A stretch of DNA of 64,000 nucleotides from Thermodesulfobacteriota bacterium (GTDB lineage Bacteria > Desulfobacterota > Desulfobulbia > Desulfobulbales > JBFMBH01): NCBI GenBank assembly GCA_040755095.1, contig JBFMBH010000001.1, positions 62,001-126,000 on the forward strand, written 5' to 3'. A program made the position numbers and the translations under genes. Under the pieces are notes generated by a model. It saw only the letters and a program-made list of their open reading frames with translations, did no database searches and was not told the origin of the DNA. This document shows positions 26,597 through 33,572 of this stretch, one piece after another. Numbering within the stretch: the first letter of the stretch is position 1; the number at the start of each line of letters is the position of its first letter.

Positions 26597-29253
26597 CGCC
26601 ACCCCTCCCCGCCACCGGCCGCGGCCAGAGGTCGCGGCCCGGCTGTCCCCAGGCTGCGGGGAGCGACCGGCGACCGTGCTTCCTTCTGCAGGCCGGCCAG
26701 GGCGCCGGCCCGGGCCAGGGTGGCCAGCAGCCGGGCCGGCAGGGCAAGGCGCTGCTGCAAATCCTCCAGGTTGCCAAAAGGGCCGCCGGTCTCCCGGTTG
26801 GCCAGCAGCCGCTGGGCAATGGCCGGGCCGACGCCGCGGATCACGGTGAGGGGCAGGCGGATGCCCGGCCCTTCGGGGGCATACTCCAGGCCGCTTTCGT
26901 TGACATGGGGCGGCAGGATGGGGATCCCCCGGCGGCGAGCCTCGTTGAGAAGGACAGAGGGTGGATACGACCCCACCTGACCGGCACCCAGGAGGCCGAG
27001 GTAGAGGGCCTGGGGGTGGTGGGCCTTGAGCCAGGCGCTCTGGTAGGTGATCTCGGCAAAGGCCACGGCATGTGCCTTGCAGAAGCCGTAGGCGGCAAAG
27101 GCTGCCACCTGGGCGAAGACCTCCCGGGCCAGGGACAGGGGATGGCCCTGGGCCTGGGCACCCGCCAGGAAGCGGGCTTCCAGGCTCGCCATCTCGGCGC
27201 TGCTCCCTTTCCGGTTCATGGCCCGGCGGAAGGCATCGGCCTCGGCGTAAGAAAAGCCGGCAAAGAGGTGGACGACCCGGAGCACCTGCTCCTGGAAGAC
27301 GATGACCCCGCAGGTCTCGGCCAGGACCTCCGCCAGAACCGGATGGAAGACGTCGGCCGGCTCCTGGCCATGGCGCCGGGCCACATAGTGCTGCACCATG
27401 TTGCCCTCCACCGGGCCGGGCCGGAAAAGGGAGATCTCGGCCACCAGGTCGGTGAAGGAGGAGGGCTGCAACCGGCCGATGAGATGGCGCTGGCCCGGCG
27501 ACTCCAGCTGGAAGATGCCCAGGGTGTCGGTGCTCTGCAACAGCTCGTAGGTGGCGGCATCGTCCAACGGCAGGCGGCCGAGATCGACCGGGATCCCGTG
27601 CTGCCGGAGGATGGCCGCAGCCCGGCCCAGGGCCGAGTGCATGCGCAGGCCTAAAAGATCCAGCTTCATCAGGCCCAGGGCCTCCACGTCGTCCTTGTCC
27701 AGCTGGCTCACCGGCAGGCCCTTGGCCGAGGTGGTAAGGGGCGTCCAGTCGGTGATCGCGCCGGGGGCCAGAATCACGCCGCCCAGATGCACCGAGCTCT
27801 GGAAGGGCAGACCGCACAGGCGGCTGGCCAGCGCCAAAAGGCGGGGCTCCTGGCGGATGGGCGCCCGGCGCAGCTCGGGCAGGGCCTCCAGGGCGGCGAC
27901 GAGATCGTAGCCCCGGAGGGACCAGGGCAGGCAGTCGGCCAGCCGGCCGATGGCGGCCAAAGGGTAGCCCAGGGCCCGGGCCACCAGGCGCACGGCGCTC
28001 CGGGGTCGCAGGCAGTGGATGGTGGCCACCATCGCCGCCTGGCCCGGCAGGCGGGCCATGACCCAGGAGAGCACCTCGTCCCGCCGCTCGGAATCGAAAT
28101 CGATGTCGATGTCCGGCAGATCCGGCCGGCCCTCGTTCATGAAGCGCTCGAAAAGAAGGCCGTGGCGGATGGGATCCGGGCCGCCCAAAAGGAGATGCAC
28201 CAGGAGGGAGCCGGCGGCCGAGCCCCGGATGCTGCTCCTGATCCCGGCCTTCCGGGCAAAGGCCACCACCTCCTGCACCAGAAGAAAGAAATCCGCCAGG
28301 CCCCGGCCGCTGACCTGGGCCAGCTCGTGGGCCAGCTGCCGCAGATAGACGGGGGACACCGGCCGCTGGCAGCGGGCCAGGGCGACAAGGCCCTGCCGGG
28401 CCAGGATCGTATCACCGGGGCGGGCGCTCCCGTCCCTGGCGGGATATGAAGGTGGATGGCGGCGGCCCAGAGGCAGAACCGGCTCCTGGCAGCGCTCGGC
28501 CACCAGCCGGGTATTGGCGAGGGCCGCCGGCACCGGCACCGCCTCGGCCATGGCAGCGCCGGAGCGCAGGAAGAAGCGGTCATTGGGCAGCGGCGTCACG
28601 GCCCGGTGGTGGTACCGCTCCTGGACTGCCACCAGGGTCAGGTGCAGGGAAAGGTCGGCCGGGGTGAGAAAGGCGACGCTGTTGGTGGCCACCACCGGCA
28701 GATCCAGGTCCCGGGCCAGCTCCAGAAAGACCTGCCCAAGAAAGCCGTCCTCGGGCAGGCCATGATCCTCCAGGGCCAGGAAGAGCTGCAGATCCTGGTC
28801 GAACAGCCGGCGCAGCCGCACAAGGGCGGCCCGGACCGGGTGCCAGCCCCCGGCCAAGAGCTGCCGCCGCCAGGGGGAGGGCCAGCCCCCCACCAGGCCG
28901 ATGAGGTCCCGGCCCTCGGCCAGAAGGAGGGGATCCAGGGGGACGATCCGCCGCTCCTGGCTGTGGGCCGCGGAGACGAGGCGGCAGAGCTGGCCAAAGC
29001 CGGCCCGGTTCCGGGCCAAGAGGGTGATCCAGGAGCCGTCGGCCAGGGGCAGGCGGCTGCCGACGATGGGCTGGATGCCGGCCCCCTCGGCGGCCCGGCA
29101 GAAACGGACCGCGCCGGGCAGGCCCAGGAGGTCGGTGAGGGCCACCGCCGGCTGCCCCAAAGCCTGAGCTGCCGCCACCAGGGCCTCCGGAGTGAAGGTC
29201 CCCCAGAGGAAGGAAAAAGCGCTCTGGACCTCCAGGTGGACGAAAGGATCCAT
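26593..29253 (-). CDS. dnaE2: Error-prone DNA polymerase III alpha-like subunit (DnaE2 type), lacking its OB domain
   Basis: The 886-residue protein is a C-family polymerase. The catalytic Asp residues are present in LPDIDIDFDSERRDEV and in LGLMKLDLLGLR. It also has EISLFRPGP, FQEQ and YGFCKAHAVAFA in the finger region and a helix-hairpin-helix near GVGPAIAQRLL. The N-terminal PHP domain is eroded: the usual metal-binding His-X-His and the His of TDH are replaced (LEVQS, ALTDLLG), so it should be inactive. It is 33 bases downstream of lexA on the same strand and thus likely SOS-induced, fitting translesion synthesis. The partner genes imuA and imuB are not in the window. DnaE2 rather than DnaE1 is inferred from length and context. 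Confidence 0.8.
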   Translation of the reverse strand: MDPFVHLEVQSAFSFLWGTFTPEALVAAAQALGQPAVALTDLLGLPGAVRFCRAAEGAGIQPIVGSRLPLADGSWITLLARNRAGFGQLCRLVSAAHSQERRIVPLDPLLLAEGRDLIGLVGGWPSPWRRQLLAGGWHPVRAALVRLRRLFDQDLQLFLALEDHGLPEDGFLGQVFLELARDLDLPVVATNSVAFLTPADLSLHLTLVAVQERYHHRAVTPLPNDRFFLRSGAAMAEAVPVPAALANTRLVAERCQEPVLPLGRRHPPSYPARDGSARPGDTILARQGLVALARCQRPVSPVYLRQLAHELAQVSGRGLADFFLLVQEVVAFARKAGIRSSIRGSAAGSLLVHLLLGGPDPIRHGLLFERFMNEGRPDLPDIDIDFDSERRDEVLSWVMARLPGQAAMVATIHCLRPRSAVRLVARALGYPLAAIGRLADCLPWSLRGYDLVAALEALPELRRAPIRQEPRLLALASRLCGLPFQSSVHLGGVILAPGAITDWTPLTTSAKGLPVSQLDKDDVEALGLMKLDLLGLRMHSALGRAAAILRQHGIPVDLGRLPLDDAATYELLQSTDTLGIFQLESPGQRHLIGRLQPSSFTDLVAEISLFRPGPVEGNMVQHYVARRHGQEPADVFHPVLAEVLAETCGVIVFQEQVLRVVHLFAGFSYAEADAFRRAMNRKGSSAEMASLEARFLAGAQAQGHPLSLAREVFAQVAAFAAYGFCKAHAVAFAEITYQSAWLKAHHPQALYLGLLGAGQVGSYPPSVLLNEARRRGIPILPPHVNESGLEYAPEGPGIRLPLTVIRGVGPAIAQRLLANRETGGPFGNLEDLQQRLALPARLLATLARAGALAGLQKEARSPVAPRSLGTAGPRPLAAAGGGEGWR

Positions 29254-29286
29254 GGGCAGCGGCCCCTCCCCGCGCTACGGGGCCGC

Positions 29287-29898
29287 TCAGGAGTGCCGGA
29301 TGAGGCCTACCAGCCGGCCGAGGATCCGGACCTTCTCCTGCGCCTCGGCCGTGAAGATCAGGTCGGGGTAGAGGGGGTTGGCGGCCTGGAGGCGGATGGT
29401 CTCGCCCTGGCGGCGGAAAAACTTGAGGGTGGCCTCGGTGAGAAGATCGTCGATGAGCACCGCCACGATCTCGCCGTCGGCGGCATCTTCCTGGGGCCGG
29501 AGGATCGCCAGGTCACCGTCGGCGATATGGACGCCGATCATGGAGTCGCCCTGGACCCGCAGGGCGAAGCAGTCCTGGCAGCCGAAGAGGCGGGGATCCA
29601 CCGGCAGGCCCTCGTCGCGGTCCTCCAGGGCCTCCCGGGGAGGGCCGGCGGCGATGCGGCCCAGAAGCGGAATCGCCGGCCGGGCCGGACCGGCCATCAG
29701 CCGCCAGGAGCGCTTCTTGCCGGCCTGGCTGGCCAGATGCCCCTTGGCCACCAGGGCCTGGAGGATGCGGTGCACGCCGGCCAGGCCCCGCAGGCCGAAA
29801 TGCTCGGCGATCTCCCGCACCGAGGGGGCGATGCCGGTCTCCTCCTGATGACGCCGGATGAAGGTCAGAACACTCTGCTGCCGGGGGGTGAGATCCAT
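29287..29898 (-). CDS. lexA: LexA repressor
   Basis: LexA represses SOS genes and cleaves itself when RecA is activated. The 203-residue protein has an N-terminal winged helix (MDLTPRQQSVLTFI, then SVREIAEHFGL), a cleavage site Ala84-Gly85, the nucleophile Ser119 in GDSM and the base Lys159 in ATLKF. All functional residues are present. Its own promoter carries a perfect palindromic operator, so it is autoregulated. It heads a minus-strand operon with the polymerase and OB-domain genes. ATG at 29898 gives the canonical LexA N-terminus. Confidence 0.95.
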   Translation of the reverse strand: MDLTPRQQSVLTFIRRHQEETGIAPSVREIAEHFGLRGLAGVHRILQALVAKGHLASQAGKKRSWRLMAGPARPAIPLLGRIAAGPPREALEDRDEGLPVDPRLFGCQDCFALRVQGDSMIGVHIADGDLAILRPQEDAADGEIVAVLIDDLLTEATLKFFRRQGETIRLQAANPLYPDLIFTAEAQEKVRILGRLVGLIRHS

Positions 29899-29904
29899 GG
29901 CCCC

Positions 29905-29933
29905 ATCATGGTGAACATTTGTTCACCTGTCAA
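29905..29933 (-). promoter_or_regulatory. lexA promoter with SOS box in the spacer
   Basis: On the minus strand TTGACA (29928-29933) and CATGAT (29905-29910) are 17 bases apart. The spacer is filled by the perfect palindrome GTGAACATTTGTTCAC (29911-29926), which has the GAAC-N4-GTTC form of a LexA operator. LexA bound there would block RNA polymerase directly. The predicted transcription start falls at or within a base or two of the ATG at 29898, so the message is probably leaderless. Confidence 0.85.
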
Positions 29934-29985
29934 GGGCTTGGCCCCATGAGACTTGCAGGACCAGCAGGTGGCCGGAATCTGGTCC

Positions 29986-30014
29986 TTGACCGGACCATGT
30001 TCCTGACCTAGAAT
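29986..30014 (+). promoter_or_regulatory. Promoter of the second Phd/PIN pair
   Basis: TTGACC (29986-29991) and TAGAAT (30009-30014) are 17 bases apart. The expected start is about 30021, which is the antitoxin ATG itself, so this transcript may also be leaderless; the only Shine-Dalgarno-like GAGG is one base from the ATG. Confidence 0.65.
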
Positions 30015-30020
30015 CGAGGC

Positions 30021-30275
30021 ATGATCACCCTCAATATCCACGAGGCCAAGGCCACCCTCTCTGCCTGTCTGGCCAGGGTCAGCAGCGGCGAGACAGTCAT
30101 TCTCTGCAAGCGCAACCAGCCCATCGCCGAGATTCGCCCGCTTCGCAAGAAGCTCCGGAAGAGGCGGCCCATCGGACTCGCGCGGCAGGAGTTCCCGGAT
30201 TTCACCGTCGACAAGGCCTTCTTCGAGCCGCTTCCCGAGGATCTCACCGACGCCTTTCTTGGTGAGGGCCCGTGA
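30021..30275 (+). CDS. Phd/YefM-type antitoxin
   Basis: The 84-residue protein has MITLNIHEAKATLSACLARVSSGETVILCKR and QPIAEIRPL, the DNA-binding fold of Phd antitoxins, then a basic hinge (RKKLRKRR) and an acidic C-terminal tail that would wrap the toxin. It is divergent from lexA, with 122 bases between the two starts holding both promoters. The stop overlaps the toxin's GTG start by 4 bases. Confidence 0.88.
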   Translation: MITLNIHEAKATLSACLARVSSGETVILCKRNQPIAEIRPLRKKLRKRRPIGLARQEFPDFTVDKAFFEPLPEDLTDAFLGEGP

Positions 30276-30664
30276 ACATCCTGCTGGATACGTGCACCTT
30301 CCTGTGGCTCATCGCCGACAGCCCGGAGCTTTCCGGCCCAGCTCGGGAGGTCTTTGCGGACCCGGAGAACGAGGTCTATCTGAGCGTCGCCTCCTGTTGG
30401 GAGATCGTGGTCAAGTGGTCCATGGGGAGGCTTGCCCTGCCCGAGGAGCCCGGACGATTCCTGCCCAGACAGCGGCACCAGCATGAAATCGAGCCGCTGG
30501 CCCTGGTCGAAGAGGCCACCTGGCATCTCCCCAAGCTGCCGCTGCTGCACAAGGATCCTTTTGACCGGATCCTCATCTGCCAGGCCATCGAGCACTCCCT
30601 GATCCTCCTGACCCCGGACCCTCTCATCACCCAGTATCCGGTGCGGACCCTCTGGCCAAGCTGA
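30272..30664 (+). CDS. PIN-domain ribonuclease toxin
   Basis: The 130-residue protein resembles the PIN toxin at 17222 in layout: LLDTCTFLWLI with the first Asp, SVASCWEIVVKW with the Glu, KDPFDRILICQAI with further acidic residues, and a TPDPLITQYPV end. It starts with GTG overlapping the antitoxin TGA, consistent with coupled translation. The two pairs in this window are related but clearly diverged, so they are not a recent duplication. Confidence 0.88.
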   Translation: MNILLDTCTFLWLIADSPELSGPAREVFADPENEVYLSVASCWEIVVKWSMGRLALPEEPGRFLPRQRHQHEIEPLALVEEATWHLPKLPLLHKDPFDRILICQAIEHSLILLTPDPLITQYPVRTLWPS

Positions 30665-30679
30665 GGACTCCCGGCCCCC

Positions 30680-30847
30680 TCACCCGCTCCGGTCCTGCCG
30701 GGAGGGGCAGCAGCCGGACGGGCGCTGCTCGCAGGCGCCCTGGCTGCAGGCGCAGCCCCGCTCCCGCCCCCGCACCACCCGCCACAGCCAGCGGCCGGCA
30801 AAGAAGAAAGCCAGCATCCCGATGAGCACCACGGTGAGCGTTTCCAT
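30680..30847 (-). CDS. Small Cys-rich single-span membrane protein
   Basis: The 55-residue protein has an N-terminal membrane segment (roughly residues 4-24) followed by a basic stretch and a tail with five cysteines (CAC, C, CC). The layout resembles the small FeoB-associated Cys-rich membrane proteins. Here it follows the Gate-domain membrane protein by 17 bases on the same strand, so it may be that protein's partner and could bind a metal. The short length makes the call tentative, but the ATG, the spacing and the composition support a real gene. Confidence 0.6.
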   Translation of the reverse strand: METLTVVLIGMLAFFFAGRWLWRVVRGRERGCACSQGACEQRPSGCCPSRQDRSG

Positions 30848-30864
30848 ACGAGGTCTCCTTGGCC

Positions 30865-31830
30865 TCAGGTCGTGACCAGGCCATAGCCCAGGGCAACCAG
30901 CACGATGCTGGCGGCCCGGAAGACCTGGCCATAGAGCACCAGCCGGCCGGCCAGGGCCGGCGAAAAGATCCCGGAGTAGTACGGCAGCTGGTGCCGCAAG
31001 GCCCGCATGGGGGAGGACAGGATGTTGCCCACCAGGAGGGCCAGCACCACCTGCCGCTCGGGCAGGGCCGCGCCCTGCAAAAGCGCGCCGGCCGCCGCCA
31101 GGCTGGCACCGATCTCGGCCGCCAGATGGAAGATGACGATGCCGACCGCCTCCGGCTGCAGGAAGCTCGACCCGCTCACCGCCCGGCCCATCTGCCCTTC
31201 CAGCCAGGCAAAGAAGCCCAGGCGCTGCAGGGCAAAGAAGGCCGAGTAGATGGGGATCGTCCAGACCAGCACCCGGCCGATGCGCTGCCGGAAGCGCTGC
31301 CAGCTCCGGCGGCCGATCTCCCGCCAGCTCCGGGACGGCTCGCCCGCCAGCTGGCAGGCCAGGCACAGATCCGGTCCGGCGGGCAGCAGCAGGCGGCCGG
31401 CCAGGACGACACCGGCGGTGCGCAGGCCTGCGGCCAGCAAGGTGAGCCCCACATAGATGAAGGCGGTACGGCCCAGGAGAGGCAAGGCCACGAAGAACAG
31501 GGTCGGCAGGTGGAGAAAATAGGTGGGCAGGCTGTTGAGCAGGTTGGCCAGGACCAGCTCCCGGCGGCTCAGGCGGCCCTGGTCATGGGCCTCGGCCAGG
31601 AGGCTGTTGGCGGCGATGCTGGAGAAGAAGGCCAGGGAGAAGCTGGCACCGGTGGTTTCCGACAGGCGGCCGAAGCGGATGAAGGGGGTGGCGAGCCGGG
31701 CCACGCCGTGGGTCCAGTTGGCCGCCTCGATGACGTTGGCCACCAGGAGGCCGGCGGCCACCGAGATCAGCAGCCGGCCAAGAGGCGCCACCAGGCCATG
31801 CGCCCAGGCTGCCAGCTGTTCCTCCACCAT
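30865..31830 (-). CDS. Nucleoside-recognition (Gate) domain membrane protein
   Basis: The 321-residue integral membrane protein has about eight hydrophobic segments and two related halves. Features are SFSLAFFSSIAANSLLAEAH and NLLNSLPTYFLHLP in the first half and EAVGIVIFHLAAEIGA plus VGNILSSPMRALRHQLPYY in the second. This matches the Gate-domain family also found in FeoB and SpmA/SpmB. Many sulfate- and metal-reducing bacteria carry such a gene; substrates are unproven, although some family members are thought to move nucleosides or metal ions. ATG at 31830 follows AGGAGG. Confidence 0.75.
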   Translation of the reverse strand: MVEEQLAAWAHGLVAPLGRLLISVAAGLLVANVIEAANWTHGVARLATPFIRFGRLSETTGASFSLAFFSSIAANSLLAEAHDQGRLSRRELVLANLLNSLPTYFLHLPTLFFVALPLLGRTAFIYVGLTLLAAGLRTAGVVLAGRLLLPAGPDLCLACQLAGEPSRSWREIGRRSWQRFRQRIGRVLVWTIPIYSAFFALQRLGFFAWLEGQMGRAVSGSSFLQPEAVGIVIFHLAAEIGASLAAAGALLQGAALPERQVVLALLVGNILSSPMRALRHQLPYYSGIFSPALAGRLVLYGQVFRAASIVLVALGYGLVTT

Positions 31831-31984
31831 GCCCCTCCTCCCGGTCGGTCCGTTGCCAGCGCCGGACGGCGACCCGCGGCGGCCCGGCTCATGCCGGCCT
31901 CTTCCGCCGGCCGATGCCTAACCGTACCGCCGAAAGGGGCCAGGGTCAAAGGCCCGAGCCGCGGCACCGGCCGGGGGCTTGGCA

Positions 31985-32014
31985 TTGACGCTGGGGGTGC
32001 CCTTTCAGTATCCT
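31985..32014 (+). promoter_or_regulatory. Candidate sigma-70 promoter for the cNMP/HDOD gene
   Basis: TTGACG (31985-31990) and TATCCT (32009-32014) are separated by 18 bases, about 50 bases ahead of ATG 32067. Match is moderate. Confidence 0.5.
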
Positions 32015-32066
32015 GTGTTCAACTCCACGGAAACAACGACCATTTTCACCCCAGGCGGACCACACC

Positions 32067-33569
32067 ATGACCCAGACGAAAGGCAAGGATGTGGATATCG
32101 AGCAGCAGATCAGCTTCCTCAAGCGGATCCAGTTCTTCCACAACTTCGACGACTCGGAGCTCAAGCAGTTCCTGGTCGTCAGCCGCTGGCTCAAGGTGCC
32201 CAAGGACACGGTGATCATTCGGGAGAACACCGTGGAGCGGGTCTTCTACATCCTGGTCCGGGGCACGGTCTCGGTGTGCAAAGGCCTGGAAGGTAGCCAG
32301 GAGTCCATTGAGCTGACCAGCCTGTCCACCGGCGACTGCTTCGGGGAGATGGCCCTGGTCGGCGAGACCAGGCGTACCGCGGCGGTGGTCGCCACCTCCG
32401 ATTCCTACATCCTGCGGGTGGAGCCGGACATCATCAGCAAGTCCTCCGTCTTTCTGCAGCTCAAGTTCTACAAGCGCTTCTGCGAGATCCTGGTGGCGCG
32501 GCTGATCCTGGCCAACGCCCAGATGGTCCGCCAGCAGACCGCGCCCCGGGAGGTGCCGCACCGGCGCCTGCCCCCGGAGCCGGAAGAGGAGATAGCCGAG
32601 CCTCTGGCGACCCCGCCCGGGGAGGGCACCCTGGCCCAGATCGACACCACGGCCACCATCCCGGAGCTGCCGCCGAAAAAGGAGTGGAGCTTCCGGGCCG
32701 GCTGCCGCCGCCGGGTGCAGTCCAACTTGGCGCTGCCCATCAACCCGGTGGTGGCCGACACCCTGACCCCCTACCTGTCCGGCGATGCCGACAACACCCG
32801 CCGGCTGGCCGAGCTCTTCAGCCTCGACCCCTGGATTGCCGCCCGGGTGCTGCAGCTGGCCAACTCTCCCTTCTACCGCCGCTCCGCTCATATCCTGTCC
32901 CTGCCCCACGCCATGATCACGGTGGGGATCAAGGACATCAGCAAGGTGGTGCTGGAGTCCATCCAGAGCCGGCCGACCCGGCCGGCCTTCGGCAGCTCGG
33001 CCCTGGCGGATGCCTTCTGGCAGCACAGCGTGGTCACCGCCCGCATCGCCCAGATCCTCAAGGACATCCTGCGCATCAACCTGCCGGAAGACGTCGCCCT
33101 GGCCGGCATCCTCCACGACCTGGGCATGCTGGCCGTGGACGCCCTGGAGCCCGGGCTCTACCCCCACCTCCTGGCCCAGCCGGCGGGGACCACTGTGGAC
33201 GAGATGCTGCACCTGGAGCGAGACTACGCCGGGGTGGACCACGAGACCGCCGGCCGCTGGCTGGGGGACTGCCTGGGCCTGCCCCAGGCCTATGTGGATG
33301 TCATGACCTTCCACCACCGGCCGGATGGCCTGAAGGACAACGTCCTCCTGGTGGCCCTGGTGCATCTGGGCAAGGCCTTTGCCATGGCCCGGGGAATGAC
33401 GGTGGGCAGCGGCCTGCCCCGGATGCCCCTGGTGGAGTCGCCGGCCTGGGCCTTGTTGCGGGAGGAGCATCGCCCCTTTGCCGACGTGGTGGCCGACGAT
33501 TTCATCCAGGCCGTCCACGAAGAGCTCTCCAAGATGTGGCCGGAGATCACCGCCCTGGTGCCGATGTAA
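32067..33569 (+). CDS. Cyclic-nucleotide-binding domain / HDOD signalling protein
   Basis: The 500-residue protein has an N-terminal cNMP-binding (Crp-like) domain at about residues 15-135, with GDCFGEMALVGETRRTA forming the phosphate-binding cassette, an acidic and proline-rich linker, and an HDOD domain from about 210 (LALPINPVVADTL, DPWIAARVLQLANSPFY, LPHAMITVGI, AGILHDLGMLA). HDOD proteins take part in two-component and cyclic-di-GMP networks and often have no enzymatic activity. There is no DNA-binding domain. The following gene starts 3 bases after its stop, so it may sense a nucleotide signal and act on the pilus or surface locus. Confidence 0.85.
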   Translation: MTQTKGKDVDIEQQISFLKRIQFFHNFDDSELKQFLVVSRWLKVPKDTVIIRENTVERVFYILVRGTVSVCKGLEGSQESIELTSLSTGDCFGEMALVGETRRTAAVVATSDSYILRVEPDIISKSSVFLQLKFYKRFCEILVARLILANAQMVRQQTAPREVPHRRLPPEPEEEIAEPLATPPGEGTLAQIDTTATIPELPPKKEWSFRAGCRRRVQSNLALPINPVVADTLTPYLSGDADNTRRLAELFSLDPWIAARVLQLANSPFYRRSAHILSLPHAMITVGIKDISKVVLESIQSRPTRPAFGSSALADAFWQHSVVTARIAQILKDILRINLPEDVALAGILHDLGMLAVDALEPGLYPHLLAQPAGTTVDEMLHLERDYAGVDHETAGRWLGDCLGLPQAYVDVMTFHHRPDGLKDNVLLVALVHLGKAFAMARGMTVGSGLPRMPLVESPAWALLREEHRPFADVVADDFIQAVHEELSKMWPEITALVPM

Positions 33570-33572
33570 CGG

